Assembly (NCBI RefSeq): GCF_001610895.1
Contig: NZ_CP011273.1
Span: forward strand, 3,224,001-3,288,000
Direction: 5' to 3'
Origin: Planctomyces sp. SH-PL62
Lineage (GTDB): Bacteria > Planctomycetota > Planctomycetia > Isosphaerales > Isosphaeraceae
Length of the DNA: 64,000 nucleotides
In this document: one piece after another, positions 57,401 to 64,000 of the stretch
How the letters are laid out: the number at the start of each line of letters is the position of its first letter
Numbering within the stretch: position 1 is the stretch's first letter
The notes under the pieces: model-generated
Told to the model about the DNA's origin: nothing
What the model saw: the letters and a program-made list of their open reading frames with translations, nothing else
Database searches by the model: none
Made by a program: the position numbers and the translations under genes

Positions 57401-57720
57401 CCGCCGGCGGTCTCGTCGCGCAGGGCCTCGTCGAGGACGGCGGTCGCGGCCGAGTCCGACAGCAGCGTCGGCCCCTTCCGGACGATCGAGGCGACCCAGC
57501 GCCAGAGGTCGGCCCAGCACCGCACGCGGGGCTCGGCGAGCCAGGTCGACTTCGAGGGATGCAACGCCAGTTCGCGGATCGTCTGGTCACGGCAGAGGGG
57601 CGTCGGCACGATCCACTGGGCCGCCCGGAGCGACGGGTCCAGTTGCAGGAGACGCCCCCGCATCGACGCGCCGGGAGGTCCCGTCCAGAGCGTTCGGTGA
57701 GGCGTCAACGTCGCTCCCAT
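54460..57720 (-). CDS. addB: AddB-type nuclease/helicase-like subunit
   Basis: 1,086 residues from ATG 57720. It forms the AddAB recombination enzyme with AddA. The C-terminal RecB-like nuclease is intact: GRIDRIDM, IIDYKSG and QLPLYAMA. Cys residues for the iron-sulphur cluster are at YLNCPFQFF and in CEAYCEYRGVC. The N-terminal helicase-like part reads LWTGPPGASMRG where a P-loop GxGKS/T should be, so ATP binding there is probably lost. The first 134 nt overlap the uppP 3' end; the next in-frame Met (57663) would remove the P-loop-like segment. The stop overlaps addA by ATGA. Confidence 0.87.
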   Translation of the reverse strand: MGATLTPHRTLWTGPPGASMRGRLLQLDPSLRAAQWIVPTPLCRDQTIRELALHPSKSTWLAEPRVRCWADLWRWVASIVRKGPTLLSDSAATAVLDEALRDETAGGRRGPLAELTSRVGYRRRLRRRVRDWTVAERHRERDDERPEPEDDGDDAIRAAEVSVFRRYRRLLTDLDAEDEAGLSVWASLRLRDRNARAGSGEGDHLVFLDFEGKSPAQWRILRDILERPRSVDVTLCHQDAPERAELYLATAPIRARLLDLGMVESLVPSDSHRPAGLRAVDALLFAASAPKIETGEGLSIRGGPAGMDLGRMVAREVKDLIGRGVEPDEILIAFPRWDDQAESACLALRRAGLPVHDAGPRTLDVDPSVAATLQAARIPVEEWEAEQLVRFLRNGQLQPSWGEDVDRLALAEAASTLHESSVFRGDRQILQALERAIARNEDAPDPIERDRRRRKVERARRAHPIIKRVIDVLAPLDRPRPWSEHAIELRRAATELGLGSRDGRALETLWDALEDRAEILERLGRDAVVVPWAEFVDVLTDVTAEVQAPRPTAPDGSIRTTLVDDLGGCRAGRVLLVGLVEGSFPRRPAVERFLELKPGEEPSPAGRAAYAAETLRFLRALGAAERGAHLFYPTTDAKGQPLLRAGFLDDLLGAMSAPAESACHVAHARFHPALLDREDLAVAPGDARVLAAALAAERGRTARLRDLAADPGHRAPLEGAAAALQALDRRRRGAPFGEFEGLLTDPEAHSRLARDFDGLTHTFSPSQLETYLNCPFQFFSRHVLHLDPIAERDELDEDATERGSRLHDILEEFERRRAETDADTPDERLLAAAVDKVLAKELDELSELDLGLREIELGQVQRITAQYAQQRAEYTSQTPTAPAPRMFEFGFGEPGTDHPEFELTLGAEVVRLKGRIDRIDMVDAGAESGPPRYRIIDYKSGNPPSSKDVTEGRMLQLPLYAMAVERLLYQRGEAELLDVGYWGLKDKGYRPIVFAQWQDVREALIERVFAIIHRLRDGAFQVAPRKEGCEAYCEYRGVCRIRQVRAAGKTIEPDAQPTASADKTLGGRPARASKSAKSTEPKAERS

Positions 57721-58603
57721 TTCCGCTCGACGAGACGAGCCCGAGGACCACCACCGCCAGCAAGACCAAGTATACAGAACAATACCACAGCTTCCCCGAG
57801 CGGACAACGCGGATCAGCCAGAGGATCGCCGCGTAGCCGACCAGTCCGGCGAGGATCATGGCCGCGATCGTCTGCATCACGCGGTCGGGCGTCAGGTTCA
57901 GTCGCGACGGGTCCTTGATCGCGTCCTTCAGCTCGTTGGCGACGGCGCCGGCGATGGCCGGGATGGCGATCATCAGGCTGAACCGCACCGCCCAGACCCG
58001 CGAGAGGCCCAGGAACAGCGCGGCGACGATCGTCACGCCGCTGCGGCTCACTCCCGGCAGCGGGGCCAGCGTCTGGGCCAGCCCAATCAGGAGGGCGTCG
58101 ACCCAGGTCGTTTCCGACGGGCCTCGTCCGCGACCGTCCGGCCCCCGCATCTTGAGCGAGACCAGGGCCAGGAAGACCGCCGAGATCAGGAAGCCGACCG
58201 GGGCCGCCGTGTGGCTCTGGAACAGGCTGTCCACCCACTTCTTGAAGAAGAGGGCGAACGGGACGAGCGGGAGGGTCGCCACGATCGCCAGCATCGCCAC
58301 GCGGAGGACCGTCGGCCGGCGGAAGTCCGGGCCGACGTCGGGGTCGTCGGTCAGGAGCCCGCGGACGCCCAGCCGGATCGGGCCCCGGTAGTGGTAGAGG
58401 ATCGCGGCCATCGTCCCCAGGTGGAGCATCACGTCGAAGAAGAGGTTCTCCTCCCCGCCCCGGTGCGTCCCCGTCAGCCAGGCGAAGAACTGCTGGGTGA
58501 TGAGCAGGTGGCCGTCGCTGGAGACGGGCAGGAACTCGGTGACGCCCTGGACCATGCCGAGGGCGAGGGCCTCGATCCATTCGATCAGCATGCGAAGATC
58601 CAT
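57587..58603 (-). CDS. uppP: undecaprenyl-diphosphatase
   Basis: 338 residues. UppP (BacA) dephosphorylates undecaprenyl diphosphate at the inner membrane so the lipid carrier can be reused for peptidoglycan and other surface polymers. Signatures: EALALGMVQGVTEFLPVSSDGHLL at the N-terminus (catalytic Glu and Ser region) and PGVSRSGVTIVAALFLGLSR (Arg). About eight helices are visible. Typical proteins are about 270 residues; here the last 40 (GNGSDVDASPNALDG...) form a hydrophilic tail that overlaps the start of addB by 134 nt. It follows pgsA after 143 nt. Confidence 0.93.
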   Translation of the reverse strand: MDLRMLIEWIEALALGMVQGVTEFLPVSSDGHLLITQQFFAWLTGTHRGGEENLFFDVMLHLGTMAAILYHYRGPIRLGVRGLLTDDPDVGPDFRRPTVLRVAMLAIVATLPLVPFALFFKKWVDSLFQSHTAAPVGFLISAVFLALVSLKMRGPDGRGRGPSETTWVDALLIGLAQTLAPLPGVSRSGVTIVAALFLGLSRVWAVRFSLMIAIPAIAGAVANELKDAIKDPSRLNLTPDRVMQTIAAMILAGLVGYAAILWLIRVVRSGKLWYCSVYLVLLAVVVLGLVSSSGNGSDVDASPNALDGTSRRVDAGASPATGPVAPGGPVDRADAPLP

Positions 58604-58654
58604 CTTGGGTTAGTAAGCGTACGAGGTCCGGCGCGAAGCCGGCCGCAATCCTAA

Positions 58655-58682
58655 CGCCCTTCCCTCGTCAGGGGGAAGGCGT
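58655..58682. repeat. solitary hairpin resembling a repeat-family arm
   Basis: The sequence CGCCCTTCCC-TCGTCAG-GGGGAAGGCG forms a stem of about nine pairs. It closely resembles the outer hairpin of the palindromic repeat at 31 and 50.5 kb but stands alone between pgsA and uppP. It may attenuate the transcript. Confidence 0.5.
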
Positions 58683-58746
58683 CGAAAGGCCGGCCCGTCC
58701 ACGTTCGGGGACGGTTGCCTAGGGACGGGCGAGGGGGCCTCGTCCC

Positions 58747-59361
58747 TCAGCGTCGTCGGGCGGCCTCGCCCCGGAGGGCGGGGCCCGCGCCCCAGAGGTA
58801 GCTGGCGCCGCTGTAGAGCGTCAGCGCCACGGCGATCCAGGTGAAGGCGTCGCGGAGGATCGTCAGCTCCTGCGCGGGGGAGACGAGCCAGAGGCAGAGC
58901 AGGGCGGCGGAGACCGACAGGCACTGGAACAGCGTCTTGAGCTTGCCGGCCATCTTGGCGCCGAACGCCTGGCCCTGGCCTTCCAGCAGGCTGCGCAGGC
59001 CCTGGATCAGCAGCTCGCGGACGACGATCGCCGTCACCATCCAGGGGAGGACCCCCGTGCCGGGGATCGCCGCCAGGTAGATGTACGCGCTCGAGACGAT
59101 GACCTTGTCGATCAGCGGGTCGAGCTGGCGGCCCAGGGGCGTGTCCTGATCCAGGAGCCGGGCGAAGTAGCCGTCGAGCGCGTCGGAGACGGCGGCGACG
59201 ACGAACAGGCCGAAGGCCCAGCCGTACCATTCCAGCGACATCGCCGCGCAGACCAGGACCGTCAGCCCCAGGCGCGAGACGGTCAGGGTGTTGGGCACGT
59301 TCCAGAACGTGCCGGCCGGCCGCGCGGGGGCGTCCAGGACGGAGTGGTTCTCGGGGGGCAT
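58747..59361 (-). CDS. pgsA: CDP-diacylglycerol-glycerol-3-phosphate 3-phosphatidyltransferase
   Basis: 204 residues. PgsA makes phosphatidylglycerol phosphate at the inner membrane. The CDP-alcohol phosphatidyltransferase signature DG-x2-AR-x8-G-x3-D-x3-D is complete in DALDGYFARLLDQDTPLGRQLDPLID. It begins with a short polar stretch and NVPNTLTVSRLGLT, the usual first segment, and shows about five helices. It starts 7 nt after the rimO stop, so it is almost certainly co-transcribed with it. The product length is normal. Confidence 0.93.
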   Translation of the reverse strand: MPPENHSVLDAPARPAGTFWNVPNTLTVSRLGLTVLVCAAMSLEWYGWAFGLFVVAAVSDALDGYFARLLDQDTPLGRQLDPLIDKVIVSSAYIYLAAIPGTGVLPWMVTAIVVRELLIQGLRSLLEGQGQAFGAKMAGKLKTLFQCLSVSAALLCLWLVSPAQELTILRDAFTWIAVALTLYSGASYLWGAGPALRGEAARRR

Positions 59362-59368
59362 GGGGATC

Positions 59369-60826
59369 TCACATTCCGTCGAGGATGTTCAGCGACGGCC
59401 CCGGGCGCGACTTGCGAGGTCGGGGCCGCGCCCGCTTCCGTCGCGACGGGAGGGCCAGCGAGCGGGCGACGAAGTCGTAACCCTGGGTGTCGACGATCTC
59501 GCAGGGGACCACGTCCCCCGGCTGGAGGCCTGCGTCCGGCACCAGCACGACGCCGTCGACGTCCGGGGCGTCGGCGTACGAGCGGCCGACCCAGACGTCC
59601 GGCTGGCCGGGGGCCCGGCCGTCGATCAGGACGTCGAGCTCGCGGCCGACGAGGGTCCGGTTGAACTCCTCGGCGATCGGCTGCTGGATCCGCATGATCG
59701 TCTCGCGACGGGCTTCCTTCACGTCCTCGGGCAGGTGGCCGGGCACCTTGGCCGCCGGCGTGTCGGGCTCCAGGGAGTAGGTGAAGACCCCCAGGCGCTC
59801 GAACTTCGCCTCGGCGACGTAGTCGGCCATCTCCTGGAACTCGGCCTCGGTCTCGCCGGGGAAGCCGACGATGAACGTGGTGCGGAGCACGAGGTTGGGG
59901 ATCGACGACCGCAGCCGGTCGACGATCGCCGTGGTCTCGGCCCGCGTGTGGCGGCGGTTCATGACCTTGAGCATCCGGTCGTTGATGTGCTGCAAGGGCA
60001 TGTCGAGATACGGGACGATCCGCTTCGCCCCGGCGATGACGTCGTAAAGCTCGTCGGTGAAGTGCCGGGGATAGTTATAGAGGATGCGGATCCAGGTCAG
60101 CTCCTCAATCTGGTCCAGCTCGCGGAGCAGGTCGGCCAGGCGGGGCTCGCCGTAGAGGTCCATGCCGTAGTAGGTCATGTCCTGGGCGACGAGGATCAGC
60201 TCGCGGACGCCGTCGCGGGCCAGCTCGCGGGCCTCGTCGACGACCAGCTCGATCGGCTTGGTGACGTGCTTGCCCCGCATGTACGGGATCGCGCAGAAGG
60301 TGCAGAGCCGGTCGCAGCCCTCGGACACCTTCAGGTACGCCAGGTGCCGGGGGGTGATCCGCAGCCGGGCCCGGTCGTCCTGGGCCTGGATCGGGGCCGG
60401 GCGGAACAGCGTCCGCTGCTCGTGCAGGCCGCCGAGGATCCGGTTGGAGACGTGGACGATCTGCTCGCGGCCGAAGACGCCGACCACCTGGTCGACTTCC
60501 GGGAACTCGTCCAGCAGCAAGTCCTTCTGGCGCTCGGCGAGGCAACCCGCGACGATCACCCCCTTGACCCGGCCGTCCCGCTTCCGTTCCAGCATCTCCT
60601 CGATCACCCCGCACGATTCCTTGCGCGCGGCGTCGATGAACCCGCAGGTGTTGACGATGACGAGGTCGGAATCCCGCCCCTCGGGCACGAGCGCGTACCC
60701 CTCCTGCGCCAGCAGGCCGAGCATCCGCTCGGAGTCGACGAGATTCTTGGAACAGCCGAGGCTGACGAACGAGATCGTCCCCCGGACATCGGTATCGGTC
60801 TGTTCGGTCGGGCGTTCAGGCGTCAT
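59369..60826 (-). CDS. rimO: ribosomal protein S12 methylthiotransferase RimO
   Basis: 485 residues from ATG 60826. RimO adds a methylthio group to Asp of ribosomal protein S12 by radical-SAM chemistry. N-terminal cluster Cys are in SLGCSKNLVD, NTCGFID and AGCLAER; the radical-SAM motif is GCDRLCTFC; then MPLQHINDRMLKVMNR, TTFIVGFPGETEAEF and a C-terminal TRAM domain. An earlier ATG at 60883 is unlikely because TATAAT at that place looks like the promoter -10. After the TRAM domain a Lys/Arg-rich tail (PSRRKRARPRPRKSRPG) is unusual. It heads the run rimO-pgsA-uppP-addB-addA. Confidence 0.94.
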   Translation of the reverse strand: MTPERPTEQTDTDVRGTISFVSLGCSKNLVDSERMLGLLAQEGYALVPEGRDSDLVIVNTCGFIDAARKESCGVIEEMLERKRDGRVKGVIVAGCLAERQKDLLLDEFPEVDQVVGVFGREQIVHVSNRILGGLHEQRTLFRPAPIQAQDDRARLRITPRHLAYLKVSEGCDRLCTFCAIPYMRGKHVTKPIELVVDEARELARDGVRELILVAQDMTYYGMDLYGEPRLADLLRELDQIEELTWIRILYNYPRHFTDELYDVIAGAKRIVPYLDMPLQHINDRMLKVMNRRHTRAETTAIVDRLRSSIPNLVLRTTFIVGFPGETEAEFQEMADYVAEAKFERLGVFTYSLEPDTPAAKVPGHLPEDVKEARRETIMRIQQPIAEEFNRTLVGRELDVLIDGRAPGQPDVWVGRSYADAPDVDGVVLVPDAGLQPGDVVPCEIVDTQGYDFVARSLALPSRRKRARPRPRKSRPGPSLNILDGM

Positions 60827-60881
60827 GGGCTCGTGGTGACTCTCGCTCGGCGCGCGGGGGAACTCGGGCTGATGAGCCCTC

Positions 60882-60887
60882 ATTATA
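60882..60887 (-). promoter_or_regulatory. possible -10 element of rimO
   Basis: TATAAT on the minus strand, 56 nt upstream of the chosen rimO start. A matching -35 (TTGACA-like) is not visible at the correct distance. Given how rare AT-rich hexamers are in this DNA it is a candidate promoter. Confidence 0.35.
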
Positions 60888-61020
60888 TCCCGCCCCCGGC
60901 CGTTCGTGGCCCCCCAATCCGCGGAAGATTCCGTGCGCGGCCGCGTTCGCGGCGGTCCGACGCGCCTTCGCGATCGGGAAACGGCGGCCCGGCCCCCTGC
61001 ATCGACCGCCTCGGGGACGC

Positions 61021-61040
61021 TCGCGGATTTCGAATCCGAA
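61021..61040 (+). repeat. copy of the tRNA-Arg anticodon arm
   Basis: A 20-nt segment (TCGCGGATTTCGAATCCGAA) matches 19 of 20 bases of the anticodon arm of the following tRNA-Arg (61142-61161). The rest of a tRNA is not present around it. It may be a tRNA remnant or a trace of site-specific recombination. Confidence 0.7.
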
Positions 61041-61116
61041 CCTCAACTGTTGTCTTGCCGTCCAGCTTGGTTATACTGATCCCCGCGGTTCAGCTATCGT
61101 GCCGAACCGAGACCAG

Positions 61117-61190
61117 GCGCCCGTAGCTCAATTGGATAGAGTCGCGGACTTCGAATCCGAAGGTTGTAGGTTCGACTCCTACCGGGCGCG
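61117..61190 (+). tRNA. tRNA-Arg (anticodon TCG)
   Basis: 74 nt. Acceptor GCGCCCG/CGGGCGC, D-arm GCTC/GAGT, anticodon arm GCGGA-CTTCGAA-TCCGA with anticodon TCG (outermost pair G-A mismatched), T-arm GTAGG-TTCGACT-CCTAC and discriminator G. CCA not encoded. It reads CGA and wobble codons. Confidence 0.95.
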
Positions 61191-61265
61191 CTTTCTCTCC
61201 TGCCGTCGGATCGAGCGGTGGAGAGCTGCCATCATCCCACCCAGCGAGAGAAGAGGCGACTCGCC

Positions 61266-62210
61266 TCACCTCGGTCGATCCTCCTTCGCGGAAGACGAAT
61301 CGAAGACCTCGACGTCTTTCGGCAGGGAGAGTTCGCCGAACCGCGCCTCGTCGACGCCCTGATTGAGCGAGAGTTCCTCGACCTCGATGCGCACCTCCTG
61401 CCGCCAGGCGTCGGTGATCAGGTTCTCGAGGGGGAACTTGGCGTCGTAGAACTTCCAGGACGCCGTCTTGAGGAACTTCGCTTCGCCGTCGAGCACGTCC
61501 TGGTATTCGACGTCCAGGATCGACGTGACGTCGCCGTTCAGGGTCTCGATGCGCCGTTTGAGCAGGAAGCGGTCCCTGGGGCTGAATTCGTAGGTCGTGC
61601 TGAAAAGGCTTTCGGGACCGAGTCGGCGGCTCCGCACGATTCGGCCGATGGGGACGCCCCTGGAATCCGCCATCGCCGCTTCGGCGACGTCCGGCGAGTT
61701 CAGGGTTTCGATCAGGCTCGTCCGGATCGACGGCGCGCCGACGTCTCGCGGGTCGATCGGGAAACGGTCCGGCAGACCTTCGCGATCGACGATTTGCAGT
61801 CGATTCATCCGGCCCGAGTAGACCTTCCAGGCGTCGCCGAGGCGCAGGAAGATCTCCTCGCCGCCCGTCGTCTGGTCCTTGATGCGGGACAGGACGTGGT
61901 CGCCCCGGAAGATCACGGATTCCGTCGAGCGGGATTCCGGGGCGGTCTTCACCTCAATGACGAGGCCGTCGCTCTCGAATCGCTTCGTTTCCGGTTTGGA
62001 GACGGATCGATCCGTGATGCGGGTCTGGATCGTCGCCGAGCCGTCGTGGATCCGTCCATAGTTGTCGCGAATCGCGTCGAGCGCGGCCCTGACGACTTCC
62101 TTCGGCTCCTCGCCGGACGCCGTGGGGCAGGGGACGAGGGGAAGGACGCCGAGCACCGCCGTCGCGGTCCGCATGAGGATTGAAGCGCCCATCTTCCTGA
62201 AGTCCTTCAT
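61266..62210 (-). CDS. secreted protein of unknown function, LolA-like in pattern
   Basis: 314 residues from ATG 62210; ATG 62192, with AAGGA 10 nt upstream, is an equally good start. A signal peptide (ASILMRTATAVLGVLPLVPCPTASG) precedes a mature region that has a helix (EVVRAALDAIRDNYGRIHDGSA) and then mostly beta strands (TIQTRITDRSV, ESVIFRGDHVLSRIK, DAWKVYSGRMNRLQIV, STTYEFSPRDRFLLKR). This resembles the half-barrel outer-membrane-lipoprotein-sorting (LolA/LolB) proteins common in planctomycetes, but similarity is at pattern level only. It lies 62 nt downstream of the DUF4132 gene on the same strand. Confidence 0.7.
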   Translation of the reverse strand: MKDFRKMGASILMRTATAVLGVLPLVPCPTASGEEPKEVVRAALDAIRDNYGRIHDGSATIQTRITDRSVSKPETKRFESDGLVIEVKTAPESRSTESVIFRGDHVLSRIKDQTTGGEEIFLRLGDAWKVYSGRMNRLQIVDREGLPDRFPIDPRDVGAPSIRTSLIETLNSPDVAEAAMADSRGVPIGRIVRSRRLGPESLFSTTYEFSPRDRFLLKRRIETLNGDVTSILDVEYQDVLDGEAKFLKTASWKFYDAKFPLENLITDAWRQEVRIEVEELSLNQGVDEARFGELSLPKDVEVFDSSSAKEDRPR

Positions 62211-62272
62211 GTTAGGGCTTGCTCGGTCGATCGATCGACCGATCGGGCCTGACGTTCCGGGGCCGACGCCTT

Positions 62273-64000
62273 TCATCTCCGGCCGATCTGGCTGGTGATG
62301 GTGGGGTCAGTGATCTTCTTGTCCTCGGCCAGCATCAGGGCCTTGCTGAGGACGATCGAGAGCGTGGCGTCCCCCTCGAAGGGGAGGAAGACGCCGTCGC
62401 CTTGCGGCTCGCCGCTTCGCTTGGGGACGATGCAGAGGTATTCGTCGTTCGGCTCCATCAGGATGTTGCCGCTTCCCAGGTGGATCTTGTAGGTGCGCAG
62501 GTCGCCGCGCACCACCAGGAACTTGTCGGCGAACGAGCAGCGGGGGGCGATCTTCAGGCGTGGGATCAGTCGTTCCAGCACGGCCTTGCGGGTCTTGCCG
62601 TTGGCCGAGAGGTCGCCGAAGCTGTAGGTCCGCCAGTAGTCGACGAACCGGCCCTCGGGGCCGCCGTCCGACCAGTTCGGGTCGTTGCCGACGCTCGCCA
62701 CGCCGACGAACAGGTCGACGTCGCGGAAGACCTCGCTCAGCACGAGGGGCGGGATCTGGTCGAGCGGGACCGGCTCGGCGTCGGCCTGCCGCCAGCCGGG
62801 GGAGTAGCCGCCGCCTCCTGCATGAGCCTCGCGCTGGGGGGTGCCGATCTCGTAGAACCGGACCTGGTCGGTGGCCAGGTGGAGGTACGAGCCCGATTCG
62901 GTGGTCGCCGCGCCATACTCGCCGCTGATCCCTTCCACCCAGAACTCGGCGCGGAGGTTCCACTCGGGGAGATCGCGCGACGTGGCGGGGTAGCTGTCGT
63001 CGACCATCAGCCGGAGCTTGTTCCGCCATCCCCGGGCGGCGCAGAGGGCATGGTACTGGTGCTGACGCAAGACGTGGGCGGCGAACCGGTTGGAGTAGAC
63101 GCGAGTGCTCCGCTCGGCGTCGGTCAGGACGTAGACTTCGCGATACGCCTGCTTGAACGGCTGGCGGACCCTGTGGCGGTCGAACCAGTCGCGCCAGGCC
63201 GCGACCTCCTCGACGGGGCGGTCGATCGGGTGCCAGAGCGCGACCTTCGTCACTTCGCCGAGTCCCTCCAGCGGCACGTCGTCCACGCAGACGATCCGGC
63301 CGTCGAGCCAGATTCCGGCGTCGGACTGGCCGTTCGTCTCGAAGGTCCAGATCAGCCGCCGGGCGATCGCGCCGACGAGCGGGTGGTCGAGGTACCGGGT
63401 TTTCCAGGCTTCGAGCGGCCAGGTCTTGCGGGCCAGGAAGAGGCCGTCGATCCGCTCGCGCTGGGCGGTGAGCATCTTGCCGACGTCCTTGGCGGCGGCT
63501 TGAAGCTCCTTGACCTCCGCGGCGTGGTCTTTCTTGACGGCGGCGGGGGCCGATTTCAGCGGCTTGCCGGCCTTACTCCAGGTCAGGCGGGCGTCGGGGC
63601 CGTCGACGACGAGTTCGGCCGTGTAGTCGCCGAGGGCCTCGACGCGGCGGCCGACTTCCTCCATCCCGTAGGAGGGGACGGCCAGTTCGTCGATATCCTC
63701 GCGCGGGAGCCCCTCGCGGCTCGCGGCGGCCGTGAGGGCTTTCTCGGCCTCCTTTTGGGCCGGGATGAACTTGATCTTGAGCTTGAGGATCGCGAGCTGG
63801 CCGACGGCGTCCATCCCCGGCATCATCCCCAGCGCCGCGACGACGGCATTCCCGAGCGAGATCAGCCGAGGCCCCCTTCCGGGGATCTTGCGATAGGCCG
63901 ACAACGCCAGCGCCGCCAGCGCCCGCGCCAGGTCGCGATCGGTTTGGAGCCCCGCGCACCAGGCGAGCCCTTTGAGCAGGTCAACGTGGTGGGGATCGAT
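62273..64000 (-). CDS. DUF4132 domain protein, partial (cut by right edge)
   Basis: The frame ends at 62273 and stays open through the right edge with protein-like sequence upstream of the first start codon (HHVDLLKGLAWCAGLQTDRDL), so the N-terminus is outside the window. About 575 residues are visible. Segments matching DUF4132 proteins are LVGAIARRLIWTFE, FKQAYREVYVLTDAE, RFAAHVLRQHQYHALCAARGWRN, VPLDQIPPLVLSEVFRDVDLFVGVASVGN and the terminal block FEGDATLSIVLSKALMLAEDKKITDPTI. Family members often carry a WGR domain and are large cytoplasmic proteins without an established biochemical role. The secreted protein gene lies just downstream. Confidence 0.8.
   Translation of the reverse strand: MDPHHVDLLKGLAWCAGLQTDRDLARALAALALSAYRKIPGRGPRLISLGNAVVAALGMMPGMDAVGQLAILKLKIKFIPAQKEAEKALTAAASREGLPREDIDELAVPSYGMEEVGRRVEALGDYTAELVVDGPDARLTWSKAGKPLKSAPAAVKKDHAAEVKELQAAAKDVGKMLTAQRERIDGLFLARKTWPLEAWKTRYLDHPLVGAIARRLIWTFETNGQSDAGIWLDGRIVCVDDVPLEGLGEVTKVALWHPIDRPVEEVAAWRDWFDRHRVRQPFKQAYREVYVLTDAERSTRVYSNRFAAHVLRQHQYHALCAARGWRNKLRLMVDDSYPATSRDLPEWNLRAEFWVEGISGEYGAATTESGSYLHLATDQVRFYEIGTPQREAHAGGGGYSPGWRQADAEPVPLDQIPPLVLSEVFRDVDLFVGVASVGNDPNWSDGGPEGRFVDYWRTYSFGDLSANGKTRKAVLERLIPRLKIAPRCSFADKFLVVRGDLRTYKIHLGSGNILMEPNDEYLCIVPKRSGEPQGDGVFLPFEGDATLSIVLSKALMLAEDKKITDPTITSQIGRR

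Overview
The window looks like a chromosome segment from a high-GC planctomycete, most likely of the Isosphaeraceae (Paludisphaera/Singulisphaera-like). This is inferred from content. It carries a DUF1549/DUF1553 'PSD1' gene beside a TAT-exported DUF1501 gene, several twin-arginine secreted enzymes (ThuA-like, lactonase, carbonic anhydrase), abundant TPR and Ser/Thr-kinase genes, an LExR-type beta-helix surface protein, and a G+C-rich codon bias so strong that false open frames cover most real genes. No phage, insertion sequence, integrase or CRISPR array was found.

Layout. 1-3.1 kb: PSD1 (cut by the left edge) and DUF1501. 3.6-13.6 kb: a urea-use region, reading leftward as carbonic anhydrase, urea transporter, ureA, ureB, ureC, ureF, ureG, ureD, flanked by two outer-membrane porins. 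No ureE is present and UreG has a His-rich N-terminus. 14.4-16 kb: small secreted protein, TPR protein, terminator, tRNA-Arg(CCG). 16.2-21.6 kb: PhnP-like metallohydrolase, MBOAT acyltransferase with its SGNH-like partner, UDP-sugar pyrophosphorylase. 21.7-25.4 kb: AAA ATPase, divergent kinase-like protein, accA. 25.8-29.6 kb: OmpR-type two-component system, a small membrane protein and a tandem pair of paralogous small proteins. 29.9-43.8 kb: ThuA-like protein, a 1,075-residue double amidohydrolase, RND transporter, beta-helix protein, lactonase, NRAMP-related transporter, Ser/Thr kinase, alpha/beta hydrolase. 43.8-50.4 kb: unknown polytopic membrane protein, 3-methyladenine glycosylase, response regulator, TPR membrane protein and a secreted gluzincin-like protein. 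51-60.8 kb: a leftward run rimO-pgsA-uppP-addB-addA. 61-64 kb: tRNA-Arg(UCG), a secreted protein and a DUF4132 gene cut by the right edge.

Most genes are ordinary housekeeping or surface functions. Points for a second look are: the ureE-less urease set; the natural fusion of two complete amidohydrolases; an AddAB pair in which AddA seems to have lost its nuclease centre and AddB its P-loop; a palindromic repeat family including a 125-bp tandem array; a 23-bp perfect inverted repeat between two divergent genes; a tRNA anticodon-arm copy 121 bp upstream of the tRNA; and two adjacent paralogous small proteins of unknown function.

Four otherwise intact genes (18.9, 22, 49 and 53.3 kb) each need at least one base added in or near a C/G run to read through. 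The shared pattern suggests consensus-sequence errors rather than four independent pseudogenes, and the annotation gives the joined products.
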